Position numbers and translations under genes: made by a program. This document shows, in pieces, positions 1 through 8,085 of a stretch of 23,384 bases of DNA. Below the pieces are notes generated by a model that had not been told where the DNA came from, did not search any database, and saw only the letters and a list, made by a program, of their open reading frames with translations. The stretch comes from UBA9732 sp031935845 (GTDB taxonomy: Bacteria; Spirochaetota; Spirochaetia; Sphaerochaetales; Sphaerochaetaceae): positions 1 through 23,384 of the forward strand of contig JAJBWA010000100.1 in the NCBI GenBank assembly GCA_031935845.1. Direction: 5' to 3'. Each line of letters starts with the position of its first letter. Position 1 is the first letter of the stretch.

Positions 1-12
1 AACAAAAGAACT

Positions 13-53
13 GAAGGGGCAGTCACTCGAAATGACCGCCCCTTCTTTTTTTT
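13..53 (+). terminator. Rho-independent terminator of an upstream plus-strand gene
   Basis: A 13-bp stem (13-25 pairing with 33-45, one A-C mismatch) closes a 7-nt loop and is followed by eight T residues at 46-53. This is a classic intrinsic terminator for a gene lying left of the window. Read on the minus strand, the same stem is followed only by a broken T-rich stretch, so it could weakly stop transcription from the aminopeptidase as well. Confidence 0.88.
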
Positions 54-204
54 CGCAACCATCCGGACAATCTCGTCGTCATTCGTTCAAGCCGTGCAAC
101 AAGCACTGTCTTTCACTCATTCCTTGACCTTGTCTCGGCTGCTTGCGAAAACCCAAAACAATCACAGCCTGCAAACGGAATTGCTTGAAACAGTAATACT
201 TTGA
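54..204. other. Short intergenic stretch, nothing recognised
   Basis: This lies between the terminator and the end of the minus-strand aminopeptidase gene. I see no credible reading frame, RNA gene or promoter. A loose GGCTG/CAGCC inverted repeat with a long loop is present but has no T-run. Confidence 0.5.
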
Positions 205-1566
205 TTACTCCAGCGTAAGGAATGCCTTGTAGCATTTGTAGGCCTGCTCGATATCATAGGAAGAAGTGATCTCCCAGGGTGCGTGCATGCTCAGAACCGA
301 CACACCGCAGTCCAGCACGTTCATTCCGTACTCTGCAGCATAGTGGGCGATGGTTCCGCCTCCGCCTGTATCCACCTTCGACAGCTCGGCGTTCTGGAAG
401 TAGATGTCGTTGGCGTAGAGCTTGCCTCTGACTTTGGCAATGAACTCCGGGTTGGCATCTGAAGCTCCGCTCTTTCCCCTGGCTCCTGTATACTTGTTGA
501 ACACAACGCCGCGTCCGAGGAATGACGAATTGTAGATGTCATACAGGCTGGGGTTCAGCGGATCGAATGCCGAGTTCACGTCACTTGAAAGCATGTAGGA
601 GTTTGCCAGTGCCCTTCTGACTGCAAGCTCGGGATTTCCCTTGACATTCAGTCTTGCAACTACTTCCGCCACAGCATTGTCCAGGAGATGGGAGTTCATT
701 CCGGTTGCGCCGGCGCTTCCGATCTCCTCCTTGTCCGCCAGGATGCAGCAGCTTGTCCTCTTCTGGTCCTTTCCCTCGACCATTGCAATCAGCGATGTAT
801 AGGCACAGACCCTGTCATCCTGGCCGTATCCGAGGACCAGGTTCTTGTCGAAACCGAGGTAGCGGGCTTTTCCGGCGGGAACGATTTCCAGCTCGGCCGA
901 GGCAAAATCCTCTTCCTTGATTCCGTACTTGTCCTCGAAGAACTTCAGGACCTTGTTCTTTCCGTCACCGAGTGTGTACTTGTTGCTCTCTGGATCATGG
1001 TAGTCCTTGACGTTGGGATAGACGGTGAGGATGGCATCAAGCTTCTCGCCTTCGACGAAATCGGAAGCGGGTTTCTTCATCTGCTCCTGGGCGATGTGCG
1101 GCAGGATATCCGAGATGCAGAAGACGGGATCTGCGGGGTCGTCACCGATTGCGATGTCCACTCTGGTTCCGTCGGCCTTCACCACTATGCCGTAGATTGC
1201 AAGCGGGATAGCAAGCCACTGGTATTTCTTGATTCCACCGTAATAATGGGTGTTGAGATAGACGATTCCGGACTTGTAGAGCCTGTCCTCGTAGATCGGG
1301 TTCTGCTTGGCATCGAGCCTGGGCGAATCGATGTGGGCGCCGAGGATATTCATGCCCTTGCTGATGTCCTCTGTCCCGATGTTGAACATGATCAGGCTCT
1401 TGCCCATCTTGTTTATGTAGACCTTGTCACCGGCCTTGAGGCTGTCGAAGTCCTCGATGTTCCTGTATCCGTTCTGCTCTGCTATGTGTATGGATGATTC
1501 CGTGCACAGACGCTCTGTCTTGTTGCAGCTGATGAAATCGATGTAGTTGTCGATGAGTCTTTCCAT
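205..1566 (-). CDS. M18 family aminopeptidase (aminopeptidase I type)
   Basis: Zinc metallopeptidase expected to remove N-terminal residues from cytoplasmic peptides. The 453-residue length is typical of bacterial M18 enzymes. The family's dinuclear zinc ligands can be placed: His78 in GAHIDSPR, Asp250 in GYGQDDR, the Glu280/Glu281 pair in DKEEIGSAG (catalytic base plus ligand), Asp329 in SSDVNSAFDP and His428 in SMHAPWEI. Start choice: an ATG at 1593 touches the holA stop (TAATG) but has no Shine-Dalgarno. The ATG at 1566 is preceded by GGAGGAGATCC, so I start there, which drops nine residues. It is the last gene of a lexA-holA-aminopeptidase unit, 26 nt after holA. No signal peptide is seen. 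Substrate preference cannot be read from the sequence. Confidence 0.93.
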   Translation of the reverse strand: MERLIDNYIDFISCNKTERLCTESSIHIAEQNGYRNIEDFDSLKAGDKVYINKMGKSLIMFNIGTEDISKGMNILGAHIDSPRLDAKQNPIYEDRLYKSGIVYLNTHYYGGIKKYQWLAIPLAIYGIVVKADGTRVDIAIGDDPADPVFCISDILPHIAQEQMKKPASDFVEGEKLDAILTVYPNVKDYHDPESNKYTLGDGKNKVLKFFEDKYGIKEEDFASAELEIVPAGKARYLGFDKNLVLGYGQDDRVCAYTSLIAMVEGKDQKRTSCCILADKEEIGSAGATGMNSHLLDNAVAEVVARLNVKGNPELAVRRALANSYMLSSDVNSAFDPLNPSLYDIYNSSFLGRGVVFNKYTGARGKSGASDANPEFIAKVRGKLYANDIYFQNAELSKVDTGGGGTIAHYAAEYGMNVLDCGVSVLSMHAPWEITSSYDIEQAYKCYKAFLTLE

Positions 1567-1592
1567 GGATCTCCTCCATGGAGAATCTACCA

Positions 1593-2639
1593 TTATAAGC
1601 TGGCGAACTCAAGGGTTTTGGGATGACGGCCCTTTCGGCAGATGACATCCATGATGCATTTCTCCATCATGATGCTCTGCATGGTTGTCCCGCATTCCTT
1701 TATCTTTATGTCGTACTCGGCAAGGGTCACAAGTATGCGCTCGATGTCCTTCTGCGTATACGTGCTGCAGCAGTCCCGGTATATCTCCCTGTCCTTGGGC
1801 ATCGAGATGGGCCGGTCTCCGTCAAAGACTTTCTTTGTGAATGCGCTGTTGTCCTCTCCGTACCTCAGGCTCATGCCGCAGCCGTTCTTCACGTTGATCT
1901 GCACGGACAGGGCCCTGCGGAAGTAAGAGGACAGTCTGGATGCGCACATGGCAGTAACTGTTGCGGCATCCTTGGTCCTGAGCAGGGTATGCAGACACTC
2001 CAGTGCGCTCTCCAGCTTGCCTCGTGCGATATACGAGAACAGCGTGAACTCGTTCTCCTCCCTCGTATGGCTCAGGAACTCCTCAACGTCTTCATAGGTA
2101 ACAGATGTCTTCCCCGGGACTGTCTTGAGGAAGATTACCATCTGGGAGCATGTGCTCTCGAATTCCTGAAGGTTGTTCTCCACCCTTTCGATGATTGCCG
2201 TGATTGCCTTCTGGTCTATGGAGAGGCCGTTCCTTCTGAAATAGGAGGAAAGCCATTCGTTCTTCTTGCTTTCAAAAAGCTCGTAGAACTTGACAATGAA
2301 GTCCTTTCCCTGAGCCTCAACTGCACCCATGACGGAGGAATTCACATACAGTTCCGTACTGGTCATGATCAGCGTGGCGCAGTCGGAGGGATTGCGTATG
2401 TACTCCACAAGCGGCTTGACCTTGTCTGCTGTCTTTATCTCCTGGACTTCATCCAGAATCACCAGCTTGTGGTCGGCAAAGAGGTCGTTGTTGTTCAGCT
2501 GCGCATAAAGCTCGGCCTCGTAGTCGTCGAAGGCATAGAACTTCGAGACATCACAGGACCCTATCTGAGAACGTATCTTGCTTATGAAATCTTCCTTGAG
2601 ACCCTTCTCTGGCCCCAGAAGAAGATAGGATTGACCCAC
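1593..2639 (-). CDS. holA: DNA polymerase III delta subunit (clamp-loader)
   Basis: Delta subunit of the clamp loader, which opens the beta sliding clamp so that it can be placed on primed DNA. About 348 residues, usual for HolA. The N-terminal AAA-like fold has a degenerate nucleotide-binding start (LLLGPEKGLKEDF), as expected for delta, which does not hydrolyse ATP. A DLFADHKLVILDE segment precedes helical middle and collar domains. Recognition rests on overall similarity, so it is somewhat less certain than its neighbours. Start choice: a GTG at 2645 overlaps the lexA stop (GTGA), but the Shine-Dalgarno GGGAGG lies directly against it. The GTG at 2639 has five bases of spacing and is preferred; the two differ by two residues. 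Translation is probably coupled to lexA. Confidence 0.82.
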   Translation of the reverse strand: MGQSYLLLGPEKGLKEDFISKIRSQIGSCDVSKFYAFDDYEAELYAQLNNNDLFADHKLVILDEVQEIKTADKVKPLVEYIRNPSDCATLIMTSTELYVNSSVMGAVEAQGKDFIVKFYELFESKKNEWLSSYFRRNGLSIDQKAITAIIERVENNLQEFESTCSQMVIFLKTVPGKTSVTYEDVEEFLSHTREENEFTLFSYIARGKLESALECLHTLLRTKDAATVTAMCASRLSSYFRRALSVQINVKNGCGMSLRYGEDNSAFTKKVFDGDRPISMPKDREIYRDCCSTYTQKDIERILVTLAEYDIKIKECGTTMQSIMMEKCIMDVICRKGRHPKTLEFASL

Positions 2640-2641
2640 GG

Positions 2642-3271
2642 TCACCTCCCGTACTGGCGGATTATCATGAGAAGTTTACCATGAATCTCACAGTGTGTGG
2701 AGACCATCACCTTGTAGGCTGGGTTTGCGGGATGAAGCTCGTAGCGGTCACCGACGCGGTAGAAATGCTTGAGCGTGATGCCGTAGTTCTCTTCCTCTCC
2801 GATGCTGGCGGCAACGATGTCGCCGTTCTGGGCGTAGCTTGTCTTCTTGATGATTGCGATGTCCCCGTCGTTGATTCCGTCCTCGATCATGCTGTCGCCG
2901 CGGATGCGCATGGCATAGAGCTGGTCGGCAGCGGACGTTCCGACAAGATCCTCGGGAAGAGAGATGAACCCGTCGTAGACCTCCTCCGATTCAATGGGTG
3001 CGCCGGCAGCAGTAGTACCGAGAATGGGGACCTTTATCACCGAATTGCTGTCAGGCGTCGACCTCTTGAGAAGAGCCATTCCGCGCGGCAGGTTGTCCGC
3101 GGTCTTTATGATGTTCTTCTTCTCAAGCGCACGGAGGTGGTCGTAGGCGGCCTTGGGAGAGAAACCGAAATGGTTTCCTATGTCACGAAGGCTCGGAGCA
3201 TAGCCGTTCTCATCGAAATAATGCTCGATGAAAAGTGCGATTTCCTGCTGTCTTTCAGTAAGTCCCTTCAT
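2642..3271 (-). CDS. lexA: SOS-response repressor LexA
   Basis: Transcriptional repressor that cleaves itself when RecA filaments form on damaged DNA. 209 residues. The N-terminal winged helix-turn-helix covers about 25-56 (APSLRDIGNHFGFSPKAA). The cleavage site is Ala89-Gly90 in TTAAGAP. The Ser-Lys dyad is Ser127 (RGDSMIEDG) and Lys168 (ITLKHFYR). Start choice: ATG at 3271 has GGGGG seven bases upstream, whereas ATG at 3277 is directly against that purine run. First gene of the unit with holA. A weak promoter (TTGATA at 3322-3327 with a poor -10) and a near-palindrome at 3290-3301 lie upstream; the latter might be an autoregulatory site. The last codons before the stop also form the Shine-Dalgarno of holA. 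Confidence 0.95.
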   Translation of the reverse strand: MKGLTERQQEIALFIEHYFDENGYAPSLRDIGNHFGFSPKAAYDHLRALEKKNIIKTADNLPRGMALLKRSTPDSNSVIKVPILGTTAAGAPIESEEVYDGFISLPEDLVGTSAADQLYAMRIRGDSMIEDGINDGDIAIIKKTSYAQNGDIVAASIGEEENYGITLKHFYRVGDRYELHPANPAYKVMVSTHCEIHGKLLMIIRQYGR

Positions 3272-3289
3272 GATCATACCCCCAGTGTG

Positions 3290-3301
3290 TTAAGTACTTT
3301 A
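3290..3301. promoter_or_regulatory. Near-palindrome upstream of lexA, possible operator
   Basis: TTAAGTACTTTA is a 12-bp inverted repeat with one mismatch, about 20 bp before the lexA start. LexA normally represses its own gene through a palindromic site near the promoter, so this is a candidate. The repeat is short and AT-rich and resembles neither the E. coli nor the Bacillus SOS box. Confidence 0.3.
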
Positions 3302-3374
3302 CTTCATGTTATCACACCGCTTATCAAAAGTTAAGATGGTTTTGAAACATTTTTCGAGTTTTTTCGGGCTATGA

Positions 3375-3403
3375 TTCTTGGCTGAGGAAAAACGGTATAT
3401 ACT
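3375..3403 (+). promoter_or_regulatory. Likely promoter of the epimerase gene
   Basis: A good -10 (TATACT, 3398-3403) lies 17 bp after a poor -35 (TTCTTG, 3375-3380). Transcription would start near 3410 and leave a short leader carrying the Shine-Dalgarno AGAGG before the ATG at 3427. Confidence 0.5.
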
Positions 3404-3426
3404 TTCCGTTGCAACAAGAGGTTGAA

Positions 3427-4500
3427 ATGAAGACATCGATCGATTTGAACGGAAAGACCATTCTCGTAACCGGATCTCCGGGGTTCATCGGAGCAAATCT
3501 TGTAATCAGACTTCTGTCCGAGATGAAGAGCGGAACTGTGGTCTCCTTGGACAACATGAATGACTATTATGACGTCTCCCTCAAGGAATGGCGTCTTTCT
3601 CAGATTGAGAAAGCAGCAGCGAAGTCTACTGTAAAGCATGTCTTCATCAAAGGCTCGATTGCCGACAAGCAGCTGTTGGACAATACCTTCGGAAAGTACC
3701 ATTTCGATGTCGTCGTGAACCTTGCGGCTCAGGCCGGTGTAAGATATTCGATCGACCATCCTGATGTCTACATAGAGTCCAACATAATCGGTTTCTACAA
3801 CATCCTCGAATCCTGCAGGAACCATCCCGTGGAGCATCTTGTCTACGCAAGCAGCAGCAGCGTGTACGGCGGAAACAAGAAGGTGCCTTTCTCGACTGAA
3901 GACAAGGTGGACAATCCTGTTTCACTGTATGCGGCGACAAAGAAGAGCAACGAACTTCTGGCTCATGCATACTCAAAGCTCTACAACATCCCCTCCACAG
4001 GACTCAGGTTCTTCACCGTATATGGCCCTGCAGGAAGACCCGACATGTTCTACTTCTCGGCAACGCAGAAACTGGTCAGAGGTGAGACAATCAAGATCTT
4101 CAACTACGGGGACATGAAGCGTGACTTCACATACATAGACGACATAGTGGAAGGCATCTACAGGGTCATTCAGGGTGCCCCGAAGAAGGAAAACGGCAAA
4201 GACGGTTTGCCGATTCCTCCTTATGCTGTCTACAACATAGGTGGCGGAACTCCGGAGAACCTTCTGGACTACATCAGTACCCTTCAGGAAGAACTGGTAA
4301 ATGCAGGAGTGCTTCCCAAGGACTATGACTTCGAAGGTCATAGGGAACTGGTGGGAATGCAGGCAGGTGATGTGCCCGTTACCTATGCAGACAGCAGAGC
4401 CTTGGAAGACGATTACGGTTTCACGCCAAGTATCGGCATCAGGGAAGGCCTGAGGGCTTTTGCCAGATGGTATGCCCGGTACTACGGGAAGCAGGCATAG
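3427..4500 (+). CDS. NAD-dependent nucleotide-sugar epimerase, likely UDP-glucuronate 4-epimerase
   Basis: Extended short-chain dehydrogenase/reductase that inverts the C4 hydroxyl of a nucleotide sugar, most likely UDP-glucuronate to UDP-galacturonate, feeding surface polysaccharide synthesis. 357 residues. The Rossmann motif GSPGFIG (about 15-21) has Pro where Ala or Gly is usual. VNLAAQAGVRYSI, the Ser-rich YASSSSVYG stretch and the catalytic YAATKK follow. The C-terminal sugar-binding half contains LRFFTVYGPAGRPDM and the RDFTYIDDIVEG motif typical of UDP-glucuronate epimerases. Start choice: an in-frame TTG at 3409 lies before the Shine-Dalgarno AGAGG, so the ATG at 3427 is used. The gene stands alone, converging six bases from the exonuclease gene. 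Exact substrate is inferred from resemblance. Confidence 0.88.
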   Translation: MKTSIDLNGKTILVTGSPGFIGANLVIRLLSEMKSGTVVSLDNMNDYYDVSLKEWRLSQIEKAAAKSTVKHVFIKGSIADKQLLDNTFGKYHFDVVVNLAAQAGVRYSIDHPDVYIESNIIGFYNILESCRNHPVEHLVYASSSSVYGGNKKVPFSTEDKVDNPVSLYAATKKSNELLAHAYSKLYNIPSTGLRFFTVYGPAGRPDMFYFSATQKLVRGETIKIFNYGDMKRDFTYIDDIVEGIYRVIQGAPKKENGKDGLPIPPYAVYNIGGGTPENLLDYISTLQEELVNAGVLPKDYDFEGHRELVGMQAGDVPVTYADSRALEDDYGFTPSIGIREGLRAFARWYARYYGKQA

Positions 4501-4506
4501 GATACG

Positions 4507-5343
4507 TCACAGCAGTCCGGCTGCCGTGAGCACCTCACGCGTGGCGGAATACCGTCCATTGTAGGCAAGTTCCTCAATCTCCACCGGAAGCGGGATGTCC
4601 TTCTTCATGGTAATCAGGCTCCTGTTGAGCGGCAGACGGTCCTTTCCGATGTTCATCAGGACCTTTATCCGGTTGCTTCTGTCGTTCATGTAGTTCTGAA
4701 GCAGGCTGTCCAGCGTCCCGTAGTCCCTCATCAGCCTTGAAGCGGTCTTCGGTCCTATTCCCTCGACGCCCCTGATGTTGTCGGCGTGGTCTCCCGTGAG
4801 GCTCTTGAAGTCCACGTACTGGCTCCCCGTTATGCCGTATTTCTCCATAAGTGCCGGCCCGTCCATGAAAACGCTGTTTTCCCCGCGGTAGCGCAGGATC
4901 CTTACGCCGCTTCCGATGAGCTGGTAGAAATCGCTGTCGTGCGAGCAGATGGTGATTTCCGTCTCATCCATGTATCTGTGGACATAGGAAGCAATCACAT
5001 CGTCAGCCTCATGGACCTTTGTCTCATACCATCTGACTCCCATGATGTCCAGTACCCTGAAGGCATCGGGAAGCTGTATGAACGGATTCTGCTCTTCGGG
5101 AACATCGGAATAGTCCTGTCTGGTGGCCTTGTAATCCGGATCGATATCCGTCCGGGGATTGTGGTGCGCTCCGTCAAAGACCGTAAGGACGTGTGTGGCC
5201 TCCGTCATCCTGATGATTCTCAGCATGGCGCCCGTGAAACCCATCACGCCCTGTATTGCCTTGCCGTCTTCATTGATGATCCTTGAAGGCATGCCGCAGA
5301 ACATCTGGAACCAGAGGTTCATGCCGTCGACCAACAGCAGCAT
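4507..5343 (-). CDS. Stand-alone 5'-3' exonuclease (PolA N-terminal / flap endonuclease family)
   Basis: Structure-specific nuclease expected to remove RNA primers and 5' flaps. At 278 residues it is the size of the PolA N-terminal nuclease domain with no polymerase attached. Acidic metal-binding residues are in place: Asp6 (LLLVDGMNL), Asp57 (VFDGAH), Glu112/Asp114/Asp115 (HEADDV), Asp136/Asp138 (SHDSDF) and Asp185/Asp188 (TGDHADN). The helix-three-turn-helix DNA-binding segment GVEGIGPKTASRL follows. The ATG lies three bases after the rpoN stop; the Shine-Dalgarno GGGAG is formed by the last rpoN codons, so translation is probably coupled. Last gene of the lptC-lptA-lptB-rpoN operon. Its end faces the epimerase end across six bases with no terminator. 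Confidence 0.92.
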   Translation of the reverse strand: MLLLVDGMNLWFQMFCGMPSRIINEDGKAIQGVMGFTGAMLRIIRMTEATHVLTVFDGAHHNPRTDIDPDYKATRQDYSDVPEEQNPFIQLPDAFRVLDIMGVRWYETKVHEADDVIASYVHRYMDETEITICSHDSDFYQLIGSGVRILRYRGENSVFMDGPALMEKYGITGSQYVDFKSLTGDHADNIRGVEGIGPKTASRLMRDYGTLDSLLQNYMNDRSNRIKVLMNIGKDRLPLNRSLITMKKDIPLPVEIEELAYNGRYSATREVLTAAGLL

Positions 5344-5346
5344 GCG

Positions 5347-6729
5347 TCATCTCCCGTATGAAGAATCGATGTTGAGCTCCGCACGGTATTTGCCCACGGT
5401 ACGCCTTGCGCACTTGATTCCGCGTGAGAGCAGCATGTCGGAGATCTTCTGGTCCGAGAGGGCTCCGTTTTCCGATATGATTTCAGCAATCATGTCCTTT
5501 ACCACGTTCCTCGATACACTGGCCTGGTCATCCGAAGTGGTGGACACACCCTGTGAGAAGAAATACTTGAGCTGGAAGAGACCCCAGTCGGTATCCACCC
5601 ATTTGCTCTGGGCCAGTCGGCTCATCGTGGTCTCATGTACGCCGATCTTCTCGGCTATGTCCTTCAGCGTCATGGTCTTCAGGTAACGCGGACCCTTGTA
5701 GAAGAACTCGCTCTGATACTCCATTATCGCCGCGGCGGCCTTGTAGAGGGTCTGGAACCTGAGGTTCACCTGGTTTATCAGATTGCGCGCCTGCCTTACG
5801 GAGTCGCGGATGTACGCGGAGGCCTCCTTGGCTTCCTGTCCCGTCAGTTCATCCGCCATGGACTCGAAACCGGGCGTGATCTCCAGATTGGGGATGTCAC
5901 CGCGGTTGAGCTCCAGCACAAGGGTGCCGTTCTTGTTGCGGATGGAGAAGTCCGGCTCCACGGCAGATATTCCGTCAGACGAGTAATTCTGCCCCGGATA
6001 AGGAGTAAGGCTCTTTAGAATGGAGTAGAACGTCTGAAGGTCTTCTTCAGATATCCCGAGTGCAGATGCCACTTCCCTGAACTTGCCGGCCTTGAGTTTC
6101 TCCAGATGGACATTGACCATCTCCGAGAAGATCTCAAGATCCTCCGGTGCCATTCCGGACAGTTTTGCCTGCAGTATCAGCGACTGCCTGAAGTCCGGGA
6201 CGCAGATGCCGGCAGGATCAAAACCCTGTACCAGTTCCACAGCCTGGTCGATCTCTTCCCGGCTGTAGCGTGAGTTCTCGAAAAGTGCCTCCAGCGGGAG
6301 CATGTAGAAACCGTTCTGGTCGAGGTTGCTGATGAGCATCTCTCCGATTTCACGGACCGTGTCGGAAACCCTGACCTCTCCCAGCTGGGTCATCAGGTGT
6401 TCCTTCAGCGTTTCTCCCGGTGCACTGGAATTCTCTATCATCATCTGCTTTCGGTCGGAGGCTTCCGGATCCGAGTAGCTCATGTCCTCATAGAACGAGG
6501 AATCGGCATCCTCCATGCGGTCGTCGAAGGAGCTCTCTCCGGGAGCAGAGATGTTCATGTCATATTCCGAATCGGGAATCTCGAGTGCGGGATTGCTTTC
6601 TATCTCCGACTGGATGTGGGCCTTCAGTTCCAGAATCGGCATCGGCAGAAGCGCAAGCGACTGCAGCATCTGGGGAGAGAGCGTCTGCTCGGTCTTCAGA
6701 CTCTGATTCAGAACCAGGGCGCCGTCCAT
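5347..6729 (-). CDS. rpoN: RNA polymerase sigma-54 factor
   Basis: Alternative sigma factor that recognises -24/-12 promoters and needs an AAA+ enhancer-binding activator. 460 residues. Region I at the N-terminus (QSLKTEQTLSPQMLQSLALL) is Gln/Leu-rich. An acidic linker follows at about 45-85, then the core-binding domain and a helix-turn-helix (IGVHETTMSRLAQSKW). The RpoN box that contacts the -24 element is at about 441-454 (ARRTVGKYRAELNI). Start choice: GTG at 6732 overlaps the lptB stop, but the ATG at 6729 has GAGGAG at five bases and is preferred. Location directly after lptB is the usual arrangement in many Gram-negative bacteria. No sigma-54 promoter was recognised in this window. Confidence 0.96.
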   Translation of the reverse strand: MDGALVLNQSLKTEQTLSPQMLQSLALLPMPILELKAHIQSEIESNPALEIPDSEYDMNISAPGESSFDDRMEDADSSFYEDMSYSDPEASDRKQMMIENSSAPGETLKEHLMTQLGEVRVSDTVREIGEMLISNLDQNGFYMLPLEALFENSRYSREEIDQAVELVQGFDPAGICVPDFRQSLILQAKLSGMAPEDLEIFSEMVNVHLEKLKAGKFREVASALGISEEDLQTFYSILKSLTPYPGQNYSSDGISAVEPDFSIRNKNGTLVLELNRGDIPNLEITPGFESMADELTGQEAKEASAYIRDSVRQARNLINQVNLRFQTLYKAAAAIMEYQSEFFYKGPRYLKTMTLKDIAEKIGVHETTMSRLAQSKWVDTDWGLFQLKYFFSQGVSTTSDDQASVSRNVVKDMIAEIISENGALSDQKISDMLLSRGIKCARRTVGKYRAELNIDSSYGR

Positions 6730-7460
6730 CACTGCTCCTCGAATGATTCGCCGAAATAGATGTCGCGCGCTATCTCGTTGGCCAGCAGTTCCTGCTTTCC
6801 GCCGGATACCAGGATGTTTCCGTCACTGATGATGTGCGAGCATGTGGTGATGGACAGGGCGTCGCGCACGTTGTGGTCCGTAAGCAGGATTCCTATTCCC
6901 AGACGCGCCAGCGAGCGCACTATCTGCTTGATTTCATAGACCGCCTTGGGGTCGATTCCGGCAAACGGTTCGTCCAGCAGCAGGAAGCGCGGGCTGGTTG
7001 CAAGGCATCTTGCGATCTCTGTCCTCCTGCGCTCTCCTCCGGAAAGCGTGTAGCCTTTCTGCCTGGCAAGGTGCGTCAGACCGAATGAGCGCAAGAGGCC
7101 CCTGACGATCTCTTCCTTTCGCTTTCTGTCTATGTCGCTCCTTGTCTCCGCCACCAGCCTGATGTTGTCCTCCACGCTCAGCTTGCGGAAGATCGAAGGT
7201 TCCTGCGGCAGATAGGAGACTCCCATGCGTGCACGCTTGTACATGGGCATGTCCGTGACGTCGATTCCGTTGACGGATATCTTTCCGCCGTTGTTGGCTA
7301 TGAAGCCCACGATCATGTAGAAGGTGGTGGTCTTTCCGGCTCCGTTCGGGCCCAGAAGACCGATTATCTGGCCTCCCTCCATGCTGAACGATATGTCCTT
7401 GACGACCTCGCGTTTTCCGTAGACTTTCCTGAGATGTTCTATCTGAAGTGTGTTAGCCAT
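6729..7460 (-). CDS. lptB: Lpt transport ATPase LptB
   Basis: ATPase of the LptB2FGC machine that extracts lipopolysaccharide or a related glycolipid from the inner membrane and pushes it along the Lpt bridge. 243 residues, standard for LptB. Walker A GPNGAGKT (37-44), Q-loop Gln86, signature LSGGE (139-143), Walker B LLLDEP with Glu164, and the H-loop His196 (LLTDHNV) are intact. Start choice: the frame is open further upstream, but the ATG at 7460 has GGAGAG four bases before it and gives the family N-terminus (MANTLQIEHL). It overlaps the end of lptA by 8 bp and its stop overlaps the rpoN start by 1 bp. lptF/lptG permeases are not in this window. Confidence 0.95.
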   Translation of the reverse strand: MANTLQIEHLRKVYGKREVVKDISFSMEGGQIIGLLGPNGAGKTTTFYMIVGFIANNGGKISVNGIDVTDMPMYKRARMGVSYLPQEPSIFRKLSVEDNIRLVAETRSDIDRKRKEEIVRGLLRSFGLTHLARQKGYTLSGGERRRTEIARCLATSPRFLLLDEPFAGIDPKAVYEIKQIVRSLARLGIGILLTDHNVRDALSITTCSHIISDGNILVSGGKQELLANEIARDIYFGESFEEQ

Positions 7461-8085
7461 TGAACTCTCCGGAAATCGTCCCGTAAAGGGAGATTGCATT
7501 GGTATTCAGGTCCACGACTATCATAGCGGCCCTGTATGTATCGTTGTTCCATGTGACGTTGGCGTTGCCCTTGAGCGATACGGTATTGTTCTCTCCGTCG
7601 TACTCTATGGAGTCGGCACGGCATACCATCAGGCCCTCGTCGGTGACCTTGAGGATCTTTGCCATCATCTGGAGCTTCATGAGACGTCTGCCCATGTCGT
7701 ACTCGAACCATGCGCCCGAGAGTGCAACCTCATGCTCCGTGTCCTGGATTTCTATCCAGCTGTCCGACCGGACTATTCCGTCGGTCCTGTCGTAGATGAG
7801 GTCCGGACTCGTGAAGCTGATGCCCTTGTCGCTTTCGGTGCACCTGACGTCTCCGCTGCATGTGACGTAGCGGTAGTTCTCGCCGTAGAGCTCTATGGAT
7901 TCGGAGGTGAGTTCCACGCTATCGGTGCTCACGCGTGCTCCTCCCGAGAGGATGACCCGTCTGTTGCCCTCCTGCATGTCGATCCTGGTGTACCCGCCGG
8001 AGAAGGAAATCTCCGATGCGGCCAGTGCAAATAAGGAGAGGGTCAGGATGATGATTGTCAAAACTGCTCTTCTGTATGTCTTCAT
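7453..8085 (-). CDS. lptA: LptA/OstA-like periplasmic lipid-transport protein
   Basis: Expected periplasmic bridge component that carries lipopolysaccharide or another amphipathic lipid between the membranes. 210 residues, close to the family size. An N-terminal signal peptide (RR then a hydrophobic stretch to about residue 22, cleavage near LAASE) precedes repeated beta-strand motifs of the OstA_N type, such as VILSGGARVSTDSVELTSES, SGDVRCTESDKGISF and LKGNANVTWNNDTYRA. The start ATG overlaps the stop of the upstream lptC-like gene (ATGA). The assignment of this gene as LptA and its neighbour as LptC is based on order and anchor type, because both share the same fold. Confidence 0.85.
   Translation of the reverse strand: MKTYRRAVLTIIILTLSLFALAASEISFSGGYTRIDMQEGNRRVILSGGARVSTDSVELTSESIELYGENYRYVTCSGDVRCTESDKGISFTSPDLIYDRTDGIVRSDSWIEIQDTEHEVALSGAWFEYDMGRRLMKLQMMAKILKVTDEGLMVCRADSIEYDGENNTVSLKGNANVTWNNDTYRAAMIVVDLNTNAISLYGTISGEFNG

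Noticed and set aside
688..1497. A 269-codon open frame on the plus strand opposite the aminopeptidase
   Set aside because: Val/Leu/Asp-rich product without a family match; the opposing frame carries all M18 zinc ligands.
1623..2684. A 353-codon open frame on the plus strand opposite holA
   Set aside because: The translation has no recognisable motif and lies antisense to a good holA frame with coupled translation signals.
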